Positions 1 through 9,011 are shown, counted from the stretch's first letter. The stretch is DNA of 64,000 nucleotides from Methylomarinovum tepidoasis (GCF_030294985.1 NZ_AP024718.1:2309001-2373000), one strand, 5' to 3'. Notes: generated from the sequence alone by a model not told the origin. Numbers and translations: made by a program.

Positions 1-656
1 CCACCCGCCAGACCCTGATCGAAGTGCTGGAGGCATTTCTGCGCCTGGCCCATCCGATCATCCCCTTCATCACCGAGGAGATCTGGCAGAAGGCCAGGGA
101 CATCACCGGCATCGACGGCGACACCATCATGCTGCAGCCCTTCCCGCTGCCGGACGAAACCCGGATTGACACCGAAGCCGAAAGCGAAGTGGCCTGGCTG
201 CAACAGTTCATTTTGGGGCTGCGCCGCATCCGCGGGGAAATGAACATTGCCCCGGGCAAACCGCTGCCGGTCGTCCTCCAGGACGGATCGAGAGACGACC
301 GCGAGCGGGTGGAACGCTGGCGTCCCTATCTGGAGCGCTTCGCCCGGGTCGAATCGGTCCGCTGGCTCGAGGCCGGCGAAACCCCGCCCGAGGCGGCCAT
401 CGCCCTGGTGGACGAACTGAAGATCCTCATTCCCCTCGCCGGCCTCATCGACAAGGAAGCCGAACTGCAGCGCCTGGCCAAGGAAATCACCCGCATCGAG
501 AAGGAACTGCCGCGGGTGGAAGGCAAGCTCAAAAATCCCAAGTTCGTGGAGAAGGCCCCGGCCGAGGTGGTGGAAAAGGAACGCCAGAAGCTAATGGACC
601 TTAAGAGCAGGTTGATGCAGTTAAGAAAGCAGAAAGCTCGGATCGCATCATTGTAA
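1..656 (+). CDS. valS: valyl-tRNA synthetase, C-terminal part
   Basis: This is the 3' end of a reading frame that enters from outside the window (codons from position 3) and stops at TAA 654-656. It covers the end of the anticodon-binding domain (HPIIPFITEEIWQ, RRIRGEMNIAPGK) and the C-terminal coiled-coil arm rich in Lys, Glu and Leu (KEITRIEKELPRVEGKL). Both are hallmarks of bacterial ValRS, which charges tRNA-Val in the cytoplasm. The catalytic domain lies upstream and cannot be checked. It is transcribed away from the pigment cluster and is probably an ordinary housekeeping gene. Confidence 0.95.
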   Translation, partial: TRQTLIEVLEAFLRLAHPIIPFITEEIWQKARDITGIDGDTIMLQPFPLPDETRIDTEAESEVAWLQQFILGLRRIRGEMNIAPGKPLPVVLQDGSRDDRERVERWRPYLERFARVESVRWLEAGETPPEAAIALVDELKILIPLAGLIDKEAELQRLAKEITRIEKELPRVEGKLKNPKFVEKAPAEVVEKERQKLMDLKSRLMQLRKQKARIASL

Positions 657-677
657 CTGCCCCTCATGGCACGAGGT

Positions 678-721
678 TGCGCCACCCTGGATCATGAAAT
701 GCGCCACCCTGGATCATGAAA
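678..721. repeat. perfect 22-bp tandem duplication after valS
   Basis: Two identical head-to-tail 22-base units (678-699 and 700-721) start TGCGCCACCCTGG and end ATCATGAAA. They lie 21 bases after the valS stop in a 213-base gap. Tandem terminal repeats of this kind occur at the ends of IS21-family elements, so this may be an old insertion end. No transposase is left beside it, and that origin is inference. Confidence 0.8.
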
Positions 722-869
722 AATGAATGACTTGGCATTTCCACGTTAACGAGCAGGTAAAAATTCTCGTTTGCACCTGAGAATTGCAGGTCGTCTCCGG
801 AAGATCTGGCAGATCGCCCCGTAATCCTCTATCATCCGGAGTCGACAATTGCAGCAAGGGGGACCTGCC

Positions 870-1079
870 ATGCCCGACCACGTCTACAAAGTCATCGAAA
901 TCGTCGGTTCCTCCACGGAGAGCACTGATGCCGCCATCCGCAACGCCATCGAGCGCGCCAGCAAAACCCTCAAGCACCTGAACTGGTTTCAGGTGGTGGA
1001 GACCCGGGGCCACATCGAGGACGGCAAAGTAGCCCACTTCCAGGTAGTGCTCAAGGTTGGTTTCCGGCTCGAAAATTGA
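870..1079 (+). CDS. dodecin family flavin-binding protein
   Basis: The 69-residue product has the dodecin pattern: [15 protein letters not shown], an amphipathic helix ([21 protein letters not shown]) and a strand ending [13 protein letters not shown]. Dodecins assemble into hollow dodecamers that store and buffer flavins. The Trp in the LNWF segment is at the place where dodecins stack on the isoalloxazine ring. The ATG at 870 was chosen over an upstream in-frame start because AAGGGGGA at 856-863 is well placed before it. The gene ends six bases before the next start, so the two may be co-transcribed. Confidence 0.9.
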   Translation: MPDHVYKVIEIVGSSTESTDAAIRNAIERASKTLKHLNWFQVVETRGHIEDGKVAHFQVVLKVGFRLEN

Positions 1080-1084
1080 TTCCC

Positions 1085-2317
1085 ATGCGTCTGCTGCTGC
1101 CCATCCTGGTCATACTCCTCGTTTCGAGCGGCTGCGGCCTGCGGGAAATCCACCACCAGGCCCAGACCGTAGCGCAGGCGAGTGTGATCGAAGGCCGGGT
1201 GCAGCCCGCCCCTGGCAGCAGCGGACCACTGATCGTACATCTGTATCGCCGCCAGGGCATGACCTTCGTCAGTGACACCTATACCCGTGCTGACGAGCAA
1301 GGACGCTTCCGCTTCCACGTCCGCCCCGGCACCTACTACATCGGTGCCCATATCGACACCAACGGCGACCAGCGTTATCAGGAAGGCGAGGCAGCCAACT
1401 ATTACCAACGGGCCACCGGGGTACCCCTGCCCATTCGGGTGGCGGCCGGTGAATACAAACACCTGCCACCACTGCCGGTACGAGGCCATCCGCCCGCATT
1501 ACAGGGTGGTTACCGGGGGGTGCAGCAGAATCCGAAACGCTGGCTGACCCAGATCGGCAAGGTCACCGCCCTGGACGATCCGGCCTTTTCCAGGGAGAAC
1601 GCCGCCCTGGGGTTATGGAAACCATTGAGCTTTCTCGAACGCGTCGGTGCCGGTCTGTATTTTCTCCAACCTTATCGGGACGACCGTATCCCGGTACTGT
1701 TCATTCACGGCATGGGTGGCACGCCACTAGACTGGCGTACGGCGATCGAACGGCTAGACCGTGACCGTTTCCAACCATGGGTGCTCCATTATCCCAGCGG
1801 TCTGCCGCTGACGATGATCACCGACTATGCGGTCCAGGCCCTGACCGCGGTGCAGAACCGCTATCATCCCCCCCGCCTGATTCTGGCCGCCCACAGCATG
1901 GGCGGTCTGGTGGCCCACGGTACCCTGCGCAAGTACCGGACCCGCCATCCCGACGCTGCCCGGCGCATCGGCCTGCTCGTCACCATCAATTCCCCCCTGG
2001 GGGGGATGCCCAGCGCCGCCCAAGGGGTAGCCCACTCCCCCATCGTGATTCCGGCCTGGCACGACTTGGCTCCGAACAGCGACTACCTACGCTGGCTGCA
2101 GTCTGCGGATACCCCTCTACCGCCCTATTATCTGATCTTTTCCTATGAGGACGGTGACAGCAGTGACGGCGTCGTTCCCCTGCAAAGCCAGATTCCTCTC
2201 ATCTGGCAGCACCGCGCCACCCGGATCTACGGCTTCCAGAACAGTCATACCGGCACGCTGAAGAATGAGGACTTCCTGGCCTTGTTCTTCGGGCTGCTCG
2301 ACGCTCAAGCCCGCTGA
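1085..2317 (+). CDS. lipoprotein alpha/beta-hydrolase with N-terminal beta-sandwich domain
   Basis: The 410-residue product starts with a lipoprotein signal (MRLLLPILVILLVSSGC, Cys at the lipobox), so it should be membrane-anchored. Residues of about 35-115 look like a carboxypeptidase-regulatory or transthyretin-like sandwich (EGRVQPAPG, RFRFHVRPGTYYIG, DTNGDQRYQEGE). The rest is an esterase/lipase-type hydrolase with an oxyanion segment FIHGMGG and nucleophile elbow AHSMGGL. The substrate is unknown. The ATG at 1085 fits the signal peptide better than the TTG at 1076. The 3' end overlaps the convergent thioesterase gene by 13 bases. Confidence 0.8.
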   Translation: MRLLLPILVILLVSSGCGLREIHHQAQTVAQASVIEGRVQPAPGSSGPLIVHLYRRQGMTFVSDTYTRADEQGRFRFHVRPGTYYIGAHIDTNGDQRYQEGEAANYYQRATGVPLPIRVAAGEYKHLPPLPVRGHPPALQGGYRGVQQNPKRWLTQIGKVTALDDPAFSRENAALGLWKPLSFLERVGAGLYFLQPYRDDRIPVLFIHGMGGTPLDWRTAIERLDRDRFQPWVLHYPSGLPLTMITDYAVQALTAVQNRYHPPRLILAAHSMGGLVAHGTLRKYRTRHPDAARRIGLLVTINSPLGGMPSAAQGVAHSPIVIPAWHDLAPNSDYLRWLQSADTPLPPYYLIFSYEDGDSSDGVVPLQSQIPLIWQHRATRIYGFQNSHTGTLKNEDFLALFFGLLDAQAR

Positions 2318-2730
2318 CGCCGCCAGCGCGCGATCCGCTCCAGCAACACCGGCGGCGAGCCGAAACACATCTCGCCGCTGTCCAGTTCCACCGCCACCTG
2401 GACGGTGGTGCCTTTGGCCAGGCGGCGGCCGTCGGTGTCGTGGATTTCGTAGGCCAGCTTCAGGCGGTATTCGTATTCGAGCATTCTTGCCGCCACCTGC
2501 AGGGTCTGGCCGAAGCGGGCCGGGGCCAGATAGCGGACCTGCAGATCCACCACTGGCCACACGTAGCCGGTGGCCTTCATGGTAAGGTAATCATAATCGA
2601 TGATTTCGAGCAGGGCGCAGCGGGCGATTTCGAAGTATTTGAGGTAATGGCCGTGCCAGACGATGCCGAGCATGTCGGCATCGAAGAAGGGCACCTCCAG
2701 GGTCACCTCGGCCTCGGGCAGTCCGCTCAC
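2305..2730 (-). CDS. hotdog-fold acyl thioesterase of the aryl polyene cluster
   Basis: The 141-residue protein carries the 4-hydroxybenzoyl-CoA thioesterase pattern FFDADMLGIVWHGHYLKYFE, with the Asp and His-containing loop of this hotdog class. In APE clusters such a thioesterase is thought to release or edit polyene acyl chains from the carrier protein. It is the last gene of the left operon. The GTG start at 2730 overlaps the upstream stop as GTGA, a pattern repeated through this operon. Its 3' end overlaps the facing lipoprotein gene by 13 bases. Confidence 0.85.
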   Translation of the reverse strand: MSGLPEAEVTLEVPFFDADMLGIVWHGHYLKYFEIARCALLEIIDYDYLTMKATGYVWPVVDLQVRYLAPARFGQTLQVAARMLEYEYRLKLAYEIHDTDGRRLAKGTTVQVAVELDSGEMCFGSPPVLLERIARWRRQRA

Positions 2731-3653
2731 GGCGCCTCCCAGAAGGGGTAGAAGTTGAACCATTGCAGCGGCGCCTGCAGGCAGTGACGCTGCAGGCGCT
2801 CGACGAAGGGGCGGGCGTAAGCGCGGATCGACGCCAAACGCTCCGTCCTCTCCCGCGGCAGCTGGACGTGCTCGTGCAACGGGTCGAAGTGGATGTGATA
2901 GCCGTCGCCGCAGCGGTAGCAAAACAGGGTGAACACTGGGCACCGGAGCAGGTGGGCCAGCAGCCAGGGACCCTGGGGAAACGGGGCCGGGGCGCCCAGA
3001 AACGGCAATTGCACCACCCGCTTGGGGCTGCCCACTGGAATCCGGTCCCCCACCAGCACCACGAATTCGCCCCGGCGCACTTTGTCCTGCAGGAGGATCG
3101 CCGTGGCCGGGTCGATCTCGGTCACCTGAATCAGGGTCATGTGGTGGGAACGGTCCACGCTGCCCAGCAGGCGGTTGAACTTCTCCGCGTGCTTGGTGTG
3201 CACCAGGATATTGAGGCGCAGGCGCCGGCGGAAGTCGGCCAGCGCCCGGCAGACCTCCAGATTGCCGAGATGGGCGGTGACGATCAGGCCGCCCTGGCCC
3301 TGATCGAGCAGCCGCAGGAATAGCTCGCGGTTGTGAAAGGCGACCGCGGTGGTGTCGAAGCGCCCCAGCCAGACCACGATCTTGTCCAGCAGGCATTCGG
3401 CGAAGCTGAGGAAATGACGGTAGCTGTGCCACAGGCCGCCGTCCAGCCCCAGTCGCGGCGCGAAGCGGTGCAGCCGGCACAGGTAATCGCGCGAGGCCGC
3501 CCGCGCCCGGCGGTTGACCACGAAATAATAACCCACCACCGGATACAGGAACAGCCGGAAGAAGGGCCGGCCCAGCAACAGATACACCCCCAGCAGGAAG
3601 CGCATCCCCCAGAGGACGCCGCGTTCCTCCATCGCCGCCCAGTGCCCGCTCAC
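2727..3653 (-). CDS. LpxL/HtrB-type lipid acyltransferase, APE cluster
   Basis: The 308-residue protein has one or two N-terminal hydrophobic segments (FLLGVYLLLGRPFFRLFLYP) and the late lipid A acyltransferase motif AHLGNLEVCRAL (HxGNxE) followed by a VLVGDRIP segment. This family transfers an acyl group from ACP to a lipid acceptor at the inner membrane. APE clusters encode members thought to attach the polyene to a lipid head group. The GTG start at 3653 overlaps the glycosyltransferase stop as GTGA. Acceptor and donor are inferred from context only. Confidence 0.85.
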   Translation of the reverse strand: MSGHWAAMEERGVLWGMRFLLGVYLLLGRPFFRLFLYPVVGYYFVVNRRARAASRDYLCRLHRFAPRLGLDGGLWHSYRHFLSFAECLLDKIVVWLGRFDTTAVAFHNRELFLRLLDQGQGGLIVTAHLGNLEVCRALADFRRRLRLNILVHTKHAEKFNRLLGSVDRSHHMTLIQVTEIDPATAILLQDKVRRGEFVVLVGDRIPVGSPKRVVQLPFLGAPAPFPQGPWLLAHLLRCPVFTLFCYRCGDGYHIHFDPLHEHVQLPRERTERLASIRAYARPFVERLQRHCLQAPLQWFNFYPFWEAP

Positions 3654-4357
3654 CACCACCCTCCCAAGCGCTGCAGGAACAGGCGCGCGTGCATCCGGCT
3701 GATACGCCAGTTGTCTTCCCAAGCGCGGAAGTGGGACACACCATCGGCCCGGTAGCGCACCCGGGTGGGCAGCCACACCATCGGCACCTCGGCCCAGTGC
3801 AGCCGCACCAGGACTTCGATGTCGAAATCCATGCGCTCGCCGCGGACTTTTTCCAGCAGCGGTTCCACCGCCGTCAGCGGATAGACGCGGAAGCCGCACA
3901 TGGCGTCGGGAATCGCCAAGGAAGCGGTGTTGATCCACACCCACACGTGGGTGAGCCAGCGGCCGTAATAGCGGCTGCGGGGCATGGAAGCGTCGAAACG
4001 GGGCCGGCCGCAGACCACCGCCTCCGGCCGGGACCGTGCCGCCTCCAGGAAGGCCGGCACGTCGGCTAGCTCGTGCTGGCCGTCGGCGTCGATCTGCAGC
4101 GCGTGGCTGAAACCGGCCGCCTGCGCTGCCCGCAGGCCGGTCTTCACCGCCGCCCCCTTGCCGCGGTTGCAGGCATGGCGCAGCACCGTCACCCCCCGCT
4201 CGGCACCCAGGCTGTCGATGACGCCGCGGTGGGACAGATCACTGCCGTCGTCCACCAGAAAACAGGGCAGGCCGCAGGACCGCAATGCGGCGACGATGGT
4301 CCCGAGACGGTCGCTGTGGTTGTACACGGGGATCACCGCGCAGGGTTCGAACGCCAT
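3650..4357 (-). CDS. family 2 glycosyltransferase, APE cluster
   Basis: The 235-residue GT-A fold protein has a nucleotide-sugar pocket (CAVIPVYNHSDRL, FLVDDGS), the DxD-type motif ALQIDADGQHE and a conserved MCGFRVYP segment. This resembles dolichyl-phosphate-mannose-synthase-like GT2 enzymes. In APE loci a GT2 sits next to the acyltransferase and probably builds the lipid head group that carries the pigment. The ATG at 4357 has GGAG five bases upstream. A GTG at 4363 would give the usual four-base overlap and remains possible. Confidence 0.85.
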   Translation of the reverse strand: MAFEPCAVIPVYNHSDRLGTIVAALRSCGLPCFLVDDGSDLSHRGVIDSLGAERGVTVLRHACNRGKGAAVKTGLRAAQAAGFSHALQIDADGQHELADVPAFLEAARSRPEAVVCGRPRFDASMPRSRYYGRWLTHVWVWINTASLAIPDAMCGFRVYPLTAVEPLLEKVRGERMDFDIEVLVRLHWAEVPMVWLPTRVRYRADGVSHFRAWEDNWRISRMHARLFLQRLGGWW

Positions 4358-4359
4358 CG

Positions 4360-4710
4360 TCACTCCCAGTACAGCCGTCCGGAACTGCACTCCCCTTCCC
4401 CGGTACGGTAACGGAAGGCCAGCCGCTTGCGTTCAGGATCGTAATCGAGGCGCAATTCCAGCGTCATCTCCGGCACCACCAGGCGCTTGAACTTGATGTT
4501 CTCCATCCGCCGGAAACGCAGTGGCAGGGCGAATTCCTTCAGAAACAGCGCTGCGGCCCAGTGGATCTGCACCACCCCGGCAAGGAGGGGGAAACCGGGG
4601 AAATGGCCCTGGAAACAGGCCAGATCCACCGGCAGATACAGGCGGTAATCCACTCGCCGGCCTTCCCGCCGGCGGGCCAGAATCCGGGGCAGCGGGCGGG
4701 GATCAGGCAT
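4360..4710 (-). CDS. ApeI-like 3-hydroxyacyl-ACP dehydratase
   Basis: The 116-residue single hotdog domain contains CFQGHFPGFPLLAGVVQIHW, the FabA/FabZ-type active-site segment (catalytic His in GHFPGFP) in the form seen in ApeI dehydratases. It should dehydrate the 3-hydroxyacyl-ACP intermediate so that each extension leaves a conjugated double bond. The ATG at 4710 overlaps the preceding COG4648 gene by eight bases. A second, different dehydratase (ApeP-like) is encoded at 9001-9468, matching the two-dehydratase scheme known for aryl polyenes. Confidence 0.85.
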   Translation of the reverse strand: MPDPRPLPRILARRREGRRVDYRLYLPVDLACFQGHFPGFPLLAGVVQIHWAAALFLKEFALPLRFRRMENIKFKRLVVPEMTLELRLDYDPERKRLAFRYRTGEGECSSGRLYWE

Positions 4711-5263
4711 GGCCGTTGCGCCGCATCGTCCAGCGCCGCACCCCGTATTCCACCGCCACCAGGGCGCCGCTGAGCAGATACGCGAGCAGACCGTTGTAAA
4801 GCGTCCACAAGCGCAGATCCCCGTACCAGACGGTGAAGGCGGCGATGCTGCCGTTGACGGCGAAGAACAGACACCAGACCCAGGTGACGATGCGGGTGTA
4901 ACGCACACCTTCAGGAGGCAGATCAGGGTCCAGCAGGCGCGCCAGCCGTTCCACCACCGGTGGCGGAAACCACTCCAGCGTCGCCAGGAACCAGACCAGG
5001 AAAACCCCGTTGACCAGCACCGGATAAAGCAGCAGCGCCCCCTCCCGCCCCCACAGCAGCAGGCCCGCCACAGCCAGAGTCAGGACCCAAAACGGCCAGC
5101 CCCCTCTCAGCCACCAGGCCCGCAAACCCATCAGCCCCAGCAATGCCAGCAGCAGCCAGCGGGGATCGACGCGGCCGAGGGACCACCACACCAGGAACGG
5201 ATACAACAAAGTAAGAACGACGAGGACGGCCCACAGCCATCCACGCCCCGGGAAACGGCTCAT
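4703..5263 (-). CDS. COG4648-type polytopic membrane protein, copy A
   Basis: The 186-residue protein is very hydrophobic, with about six membrane segments (WLWAVLVVLTLLYPFLVWW, WVLTLAVAGLLLW and others) and the family-like stretch VERLARLLDPDLPPEGVRYTRIVTWVWC. Proteins of this kind occur in nearly all APE clusters, always beside an ACP. The function is unproved. The start overlaps the ACP stop as ATGA. A second member of the same family is at 26721-27323, also next to an ACP. Confidence 0.75.
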   Translation of the reverse strand: MSRFPGRGWLWAVLVVLTLLYPFLVWWSLGRVDPRWLLLALLGLMGLRAWWLRGGWPFWVLTLAVAGLLLWGREGALLLYPVLVNGVFLVWFLATLEWFPPPVVERLARLLDPDLPPEGVRYTRIVTWVWCLFFAVNGSIAAFTVWYGDLRLWTLYNGLLAYLLSGALVAVEYGVRRWTMRRNGHA

Positions 5264-5505
5264 TCAGCGGTAAGACGCTGCACCACCTCGACCACGTCCC
5301 CCACGGTCCGGATCTGACGAAAGTCATCCGGCGGGATGCGCTTGCCGATCAGATCGTGCAGGTGGACCACCAGATCGACCGCGTCGATGCTGTCGATGTC
5401 CAGTTCCTGGAAGGTGGTCTCGGGCGTGACCTGTGCCGGATCGATCTCGAACAGTTCCCTGAGCAGGCGGCGTAAAGTGGCGTAAATGGCATCCCGGTCT
5501 GTCAT
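5260..5505 (-). CDS. acyl carrier protein, left APE operon
   Basis: The 81-residue acidic carrier has the phosphopantetheine site QELDIDSIDAVDLV (Ser in DSID). It should carry growing polyene intermediates for the ketosynthases, ketoreductase and dehydratases of this operon. The second of two adjacent ATGs (5505) was chosen because AAGGA is better spaced from it; 5508 is equally possible. No phosphopantetheinyl transferase gene was found in the window to activate it. Confidence 0.9.
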   Translation of the reverse strand: MTDRDAIYATLRRLLRELFEIDPAQVTPETTFQELDIDSIDAVDLVVHLHDLIGKRIPPDDFRQIRTVGDVVEVVQRLTAE

Positions 5506-5649
5506 CATGTCCTTCGTCAAAGGGTGTCTCCCCGGTTGGAAACGGGAGCTATGGTTCTCCTGATTGTAGCGCAAGGGGAAGGAGCGACCAAGGATGCCGG
5601 ATTCAGCGGGAAAACAGGGAGCTGGAGCGGCACCGGGGAAACGCAGGCT

Positions 5650-6228
5650 TCAGCGCCACAAATCCCCCAGAGGCAAGGGAACAGCATCGAAAGGTGCCAC
5701 CTTCACCTCAGCGTCCTCTTCGAACCGCCCCGACAGCCGCCATTCGCCTGGTTCCGAAACGAAAGCTTCCAGCGTCCGGGCCTCGGGGTCGATGAGCCAG
5801 AGGAAAGAGACGCCATAACGCGCATAGCAAGGCATCTTGACTTCCCGATCCAGGCTGCGGGTGGCGGGAGACAGGATTTCGCACAGCCAGTCCGGCACCA
5901 CCTCGAAACGGTGATCCCGCGGCAGTTCGGGCATCCGCCGGCGCCGCCAGCCGGCCAGATCGGGAACCACCACCTCGGTGTCGCGGACGAAGTGGACTTC
6001 TGGTTCCACCAGGATCCACCAGCCACCGGGGCCGCCATCTCCATCGTCATAGTGCCGTCCCAAGCGGCGGTCAAGAACGGACTCGGCACGAATGTGGCCC
6101 CCCTTGGGACGTGGCTGGGTGTAGAGGGTACCGTCGATGATTTCCCCGGTCAGACCTGGCGGCAATTCGCACAGTTTTTGGTACAGGGTTTTTTGGAATG
6201 TCAAAGCTTCTGCAAGATTACCGGCCAT
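5650..6228 (-). CDS. Uma2-family (DUF820) putative endonuclease
   Basis: The 192-residue product matches the Uma2/DUF820 pattern: TGEIIDGTLY near the N terminus, VEPEVHFVRDTEVVVPDLAGW, WLCEILSPATRSLDREVK and YARYGVSFLWLIDPE. These residues form a PD-(D/E)xK-like nuclease core. Such genes are scattered, often mobile and of unclear role. It sits inside the APE operon between the ACP and the acyltransferase genes with gaps on both sides, unlike its tightly overlapping neighbours, so it is probably an insertion. An upstream in-frame ATG at 6276 would add 16 residues. Confidence 0.85.
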   Translation of the reverse strand: MAGNLAEALTFQKTLYQKLCELPPGLTGEIIDGTLYTQPRPKGGHIRAESVLDRRLGRHYDDGDGGPGGWWILVEPEVHFVRDTEVVVPDLAGWRRRRMPELPRDHRFEVVPDWLCEILSPATRSLDREVKMPCYARYGVSFLWLIDPEARTLEAFVSEPGEWRLSGRFEEDAEVKVAPFDAVPLPLGDLWR

Positions 6229-6302
6229 GACGCCCGAAAAACAAGATTGACGGATACTATTTGGATCGTACTCCATGAGCCTGGGTTCTCAAAGCGCCTT
6301 CC

Positions 6303-7052
6303 TTATGCCTGCCAGTCGGAATACAACCGTTCCAGATGGCGGGTCAAACGCCTGGCGGCCACGGACAAGGGCAGCTCCGCGTCGATGACCTTTTCAGGTT
6401 CGATTTCCGCCCCCACGGTCACCGTCACCGCAGGCCGATGCTCGGGCACCTGGTGCCAGGACTGCCCCTTGCCCAGCAACAGGGGTCGGTAACGCAGAAA
6501 CACGGGCACGATGGACGCACCGGCCTCCAGCGCGATGCGGGCGGCGCTGCGGTGGAAGCGACAGGGCTCCCCCGGCGGGGTGCGGGTCCCCTGGGGGAAC
6601 AGGATCAGGTTGGCGCCTTGCCGCAGCGCGGCCAACGCCGCCGGCAGCAGGGTCTGCGAATCGTCCGCGCGGATGTGACCGCAGCAGCGAATCGGCCGGC
6701 CCACCAGTGGCACCCGCGCCAGCGACGGCTTGACCACGCACACGGCGTCCTCCACGAAGGCGAACAGCAGCACGATGTCGAGAAACGAGGGGTGGTTGGC
6801 GACGATCACCCGCCCTCGGCCACGCAGGCGCTGCGCACCTTCCAGGTGAAAGTCCCACACCCCGGTCCGGCGCATCCATTCGACGAAAAAGCGAAACGCC
6901 CGCCGGCTCAGACGGCGGGCGTAGGCCGGACGGACGGCGGGCGGATGACGCCAGGCGGTGGCCGGATAGATCAGCCACCACACCAGCAACGCGCCCAGCC
7001 CGTAGACCAGATAGCTGAGCACGGTGGCGGCAAAGCGCAAGCCCCGTTCCAT
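6303..7052 (-). CDS. PlsC-type 1-acylglycerol-phosphate acyltransferase-like protein
   Basis: The 249-residue protein has an N-terminal membrane segment (LSYLVYGLGALLVWWLIYP) and the LPLAT motifs VANHPSFLD (NHx4D) and LFPQGTR. Enzymes of this family acylate glycerol-phosphate lipids at the cytoplasmic membrane face. APE clusters often carry both a PlsC-like and an LpxL-like acyltransferase, as here, probably to build the lipid anchor of the pigment. It follows the ketosynthase gene by one base and is probably co-transcribed with it. Confidence 0.85.
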   Translation of the reverse strand: MERGLRFAATVLSYLVYGLGALLVWWLIYPATAWRHPPAVRPAYARRLSRRAFRFFVEWMRRTGVWDFHLEGAQRLRGRGRVIVANHPSFLDIVLLFAFVEDAVCVVKPSLARVPLVGRPIRCCGHIRADDSQTLLPAALAALRQGANLILFPQGTRTPPGEPCRFHRSAARIALEAGASIVPVFLRYRPLLLGKGQSWHQVPEHRPAVTVTVGAEIEPEKVIDAELPLSVAARRLTRHLERLYSDWQA

Positions 7053-7053
7053 C

Positions 7054-8280
7054 TCAGGGGGGACGGCGCAAGATCAGGGCGGTGTTGATGCCGCCGAAGG
7101 CGAAATTGTGACTCGCCACCACCTCGCAGTCGAGCTTTCGGCCGCCCCCGGTGAGATAGTCCAGCGGCGCGCAGGCAGGATCGGGATGCTCCAGATTGAG
7201 ATTGGGATGGAACCAGCCCTCGCGCATCATTTCGATCGCCACCCAGGCTTCCAGCGCTCCGCAGGCTCCCAAGGTATGGCCGGTGTAGCTCTTGAGGGTG
7301 CTGACCGGCGTGCGCTCGCCGTAGACATCCCAGGTGGCCCAGCTCTCGGCCTCGTCTCCCTGGCGGGTGCCGGTGCCATGAGCACTGACGTAACCCACCG
7401 CTTGCGGCGGTAGGCCGGCATCCTCCAGCGCCAGCTCCATCGCCCGGCGCATGGTGGGGCGCGACGGCTGGGTGACGTGGGCGCCGTCGGCGTTGGTGCC
7501 GAAACCGACAATTTCGGCGTGGATGCGGGCGCCGCGCGCCAGGGCGTGGTCGCGGTCCTCCAGGATCAGGGTGCAGGCCCCCTCTCCCAGCACCAAGCCG
7601 TCGCGGTCGCAGTCGAAGGGGCGGGGGGTCGCCTGCGGCGTAGCGTTGCGGGTGCTGGCGGCGTACAGGGTGTCGAACACCGCCACTTCCGTGGGGCACA
7701 GCTCCTCCGCCCCGCCGGCGATCATCACCGTCTGGCGCCCGGTGCGGATCGCCTCGCAGGCGAAACCGATGGCCTGGCTGCCGGAAGTGCAGGCGCTCAC
7801 CGCGGGAACGATGCGACCGCGCACCTGGAAGAACAGGGCGACGTTGACCGCGGTAGTATGCCCCATCATCCTCAGATAGGTGCTGGCGTTGAGGCCGCCG
7901 AGGCGGTGGTGGAGCAGCATGGCGCCGAAATCGGCGATGGCGTCGGTGGAGCCCACCGAAGATCCGTAGGCCACGCCGGTTTCCCCGGAAGTGACGATGG
8001 GGTCGCCCAGCAGGCCGGCATCGGCCAGCGCCAGCTCGCTGGCGCGCACCGCCAGCAGCGACACCCGCCCCATGCTGCGGGTGCGCTTGCGGGTATAGTG
8101 CTCCGGCAGCTGGAAATCGGTCACCGGCGCCGCCAACAGGCAATGCAGCCCTTCGTAGGACGCCCACTCGTCGCGCCGGACCACGGCGTTGCGCCGCTGC
8201 CGCAGCCGCTCCCGCACCGTGGCCCAGTCCGACCCCAGGGGGGAGATGGCCGCCATGCCGGTGACCACCACCCGCTTCAT
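7054..8280 (-). CDS. beta-ketoacyl-ACP synthase (FabF-like), left APE operon
   Basis: The 408-residue condensing enzyme has a full catalytic set: nucleophile Cys164 in VSACTSGSQ, His in [14 protein letters not shown], and Lys and His in [15 protein letters not shown], ending [11 protein letters not shown]. It should perform decarboxylative condensation with malonyl-ACP during polyene extension or initiation, like ApeR of studied clusters. The start overlaps the ketoreductase stop as ATGA. Which extension step it handles, compared with the fused ketosynthase at 21581-23491, cannot be told from sequence. Confidence 0.9.
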   Translation of the reverse strand: MKRVVVTGMAAISPLGSDWATVRERLRQRRNAVVRRDEWASYEGLHCLLAAPVTDFQLPEHYTRKRTRSMGRVSLLAVRASELALADAGLLGDPIVTSGETGVAYGSSVGSTDAIADFGAMLLHHRLGGLNASTYLRMMGHTTAVNVALFFQVRGRIVPAVSACTSGSQAIGFACEAIRTGRQTVMIAGGAEELCPTEVAVFDTLYAASTRNATPQATPRPFDCDRDGLVLGEGACTLILEDRDHALARGARIHAEIVGFGTNADGAHVTQPSRPTMRRAMELALEDAGLPPQAVGYVSAHGTGTRQGDEAESWATWDVYGERTPVSTLKSYTGHTLGACGALEAWVAIEMMREGWFHPNLNLEHPDPACAPLDYLTGGGRKLDCEVVASHNFAFGGINTALILRRPP

Positions 8281-9011
8281 CCGCTCAACCCCCCGTCGAC
8301 GGCGATGACCTGGCGGGTGACGTAGGCCGCCTCCGGCGACAGCAGGAACGCCACCAGTCCCGCCACTTCCTCCGGCTTGCCGAGACGACGCTGGGGGATG
8401 TGGGCTTTGATCTCGTCCAAAGGCAGGTCGGCGACCATGTCGGTATCGATCAGGCCGGGGGCGACACAGTTGACGGTGATGCGGCGCTTGGCCAGCTCCA
8501 GGGCCAGCGCCTTGGTAGCGCCGATGACGCCGGCCTTGGCGGCGCTGTAGTTGACCTGGCCGCGGTTCCCCAGGAGGCCGGCCACCGAGGCGATGGTGAC
8601 GATCCGCCCCGGCCGGCGGCGCTGGATCATGGGCAGCACCAGCGGCCGGAGCACGTTGTAGAAACCGTCCAGATTGGTATGCACCACCCGGTCCCATTCC
8701 TCCCCGGTCATGGCGGGAAACACCGCATCGGCGGTCAGGCCGGCGTTGCAGACCACGCCATAATAGGCCCCGTGGGCGGCGACGTCGGCCTCCAGCGCTG
8801 CGGTAGCGGCGGCCCGGTCGGCCACGTCGAAGGCCAGACAGCGCACGGTGACGCCGTGGTTCCGGCCCATTTCCTCCGCCAGCGCTTCGAGCAGCGCCAG
8901 ATTACGGCGGCAGGTCAGGACCAGATCGTACCCTTCGCGCGCCAGGCGCGCGGCGATGGCACGGCCGATGCCACGGCTGGCGCCGGTGACCAGGACGGTT
9001 TCAGACTTCAT
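8277..9011 (-). CDS. 3-oxoacyl-ACP reductase (FabG/ApeQ-like)
   Basis: The 244-residue short-chain dehydrogenase has the NADPH motif [13 protein letters not shown], the VCNAG segment and the catalytic pattern NYSAAKAGV, ending in the FabG-like [10 protein letters not shown]. It should reduce the 3-oxo group formed in each polyene extension round, ahead of dehydration by the ApeP/ApeI-like enzymes. It lies between the dehydratase (11-base overlap) and ketosynthase (ATGA overlap) genes, the ApeP-Q-R-like order typical of this pathway. Confidence 0.92.
   Translation of the reverse strand: MKSETVLVTGASRGIGRAIAARLAREGYDLVLTCRRNLALLEALAEEMGRNHGVTVRCLAFDVADRAAATAALEADVAAHGAYYGVVCNAGLTADAVFPAMTGEEWDRVVHTNLDGFYNVLRPLVLPMIQRRRPGRIVTIASVAGLLGNRGQVNYSAAKAGVIGATKALALELAKRRITVNCVAPGLIDTDMVADLPLDEIKAHIPQRRLGKPEEVAGLVAFLLSPEAAYVTRQVIAVDGGLSG

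Noticed and set aside
2305-3744. One 479-residue minus-strand protein spanning thioesterase and acyltransferase
   Set aside because: The first 330 residues are an arginine/proline/glycine-rich shadow frame of the acyltransferase gene; the real thioesterase starts at the GTG at 2730.
4703-5263. DNA gyrase subunit B, a label often given to COG4648 genes in APE clusters
   Set aside because: The product is a hydrophobic multi-helix membrane protein with no gyrase motif.
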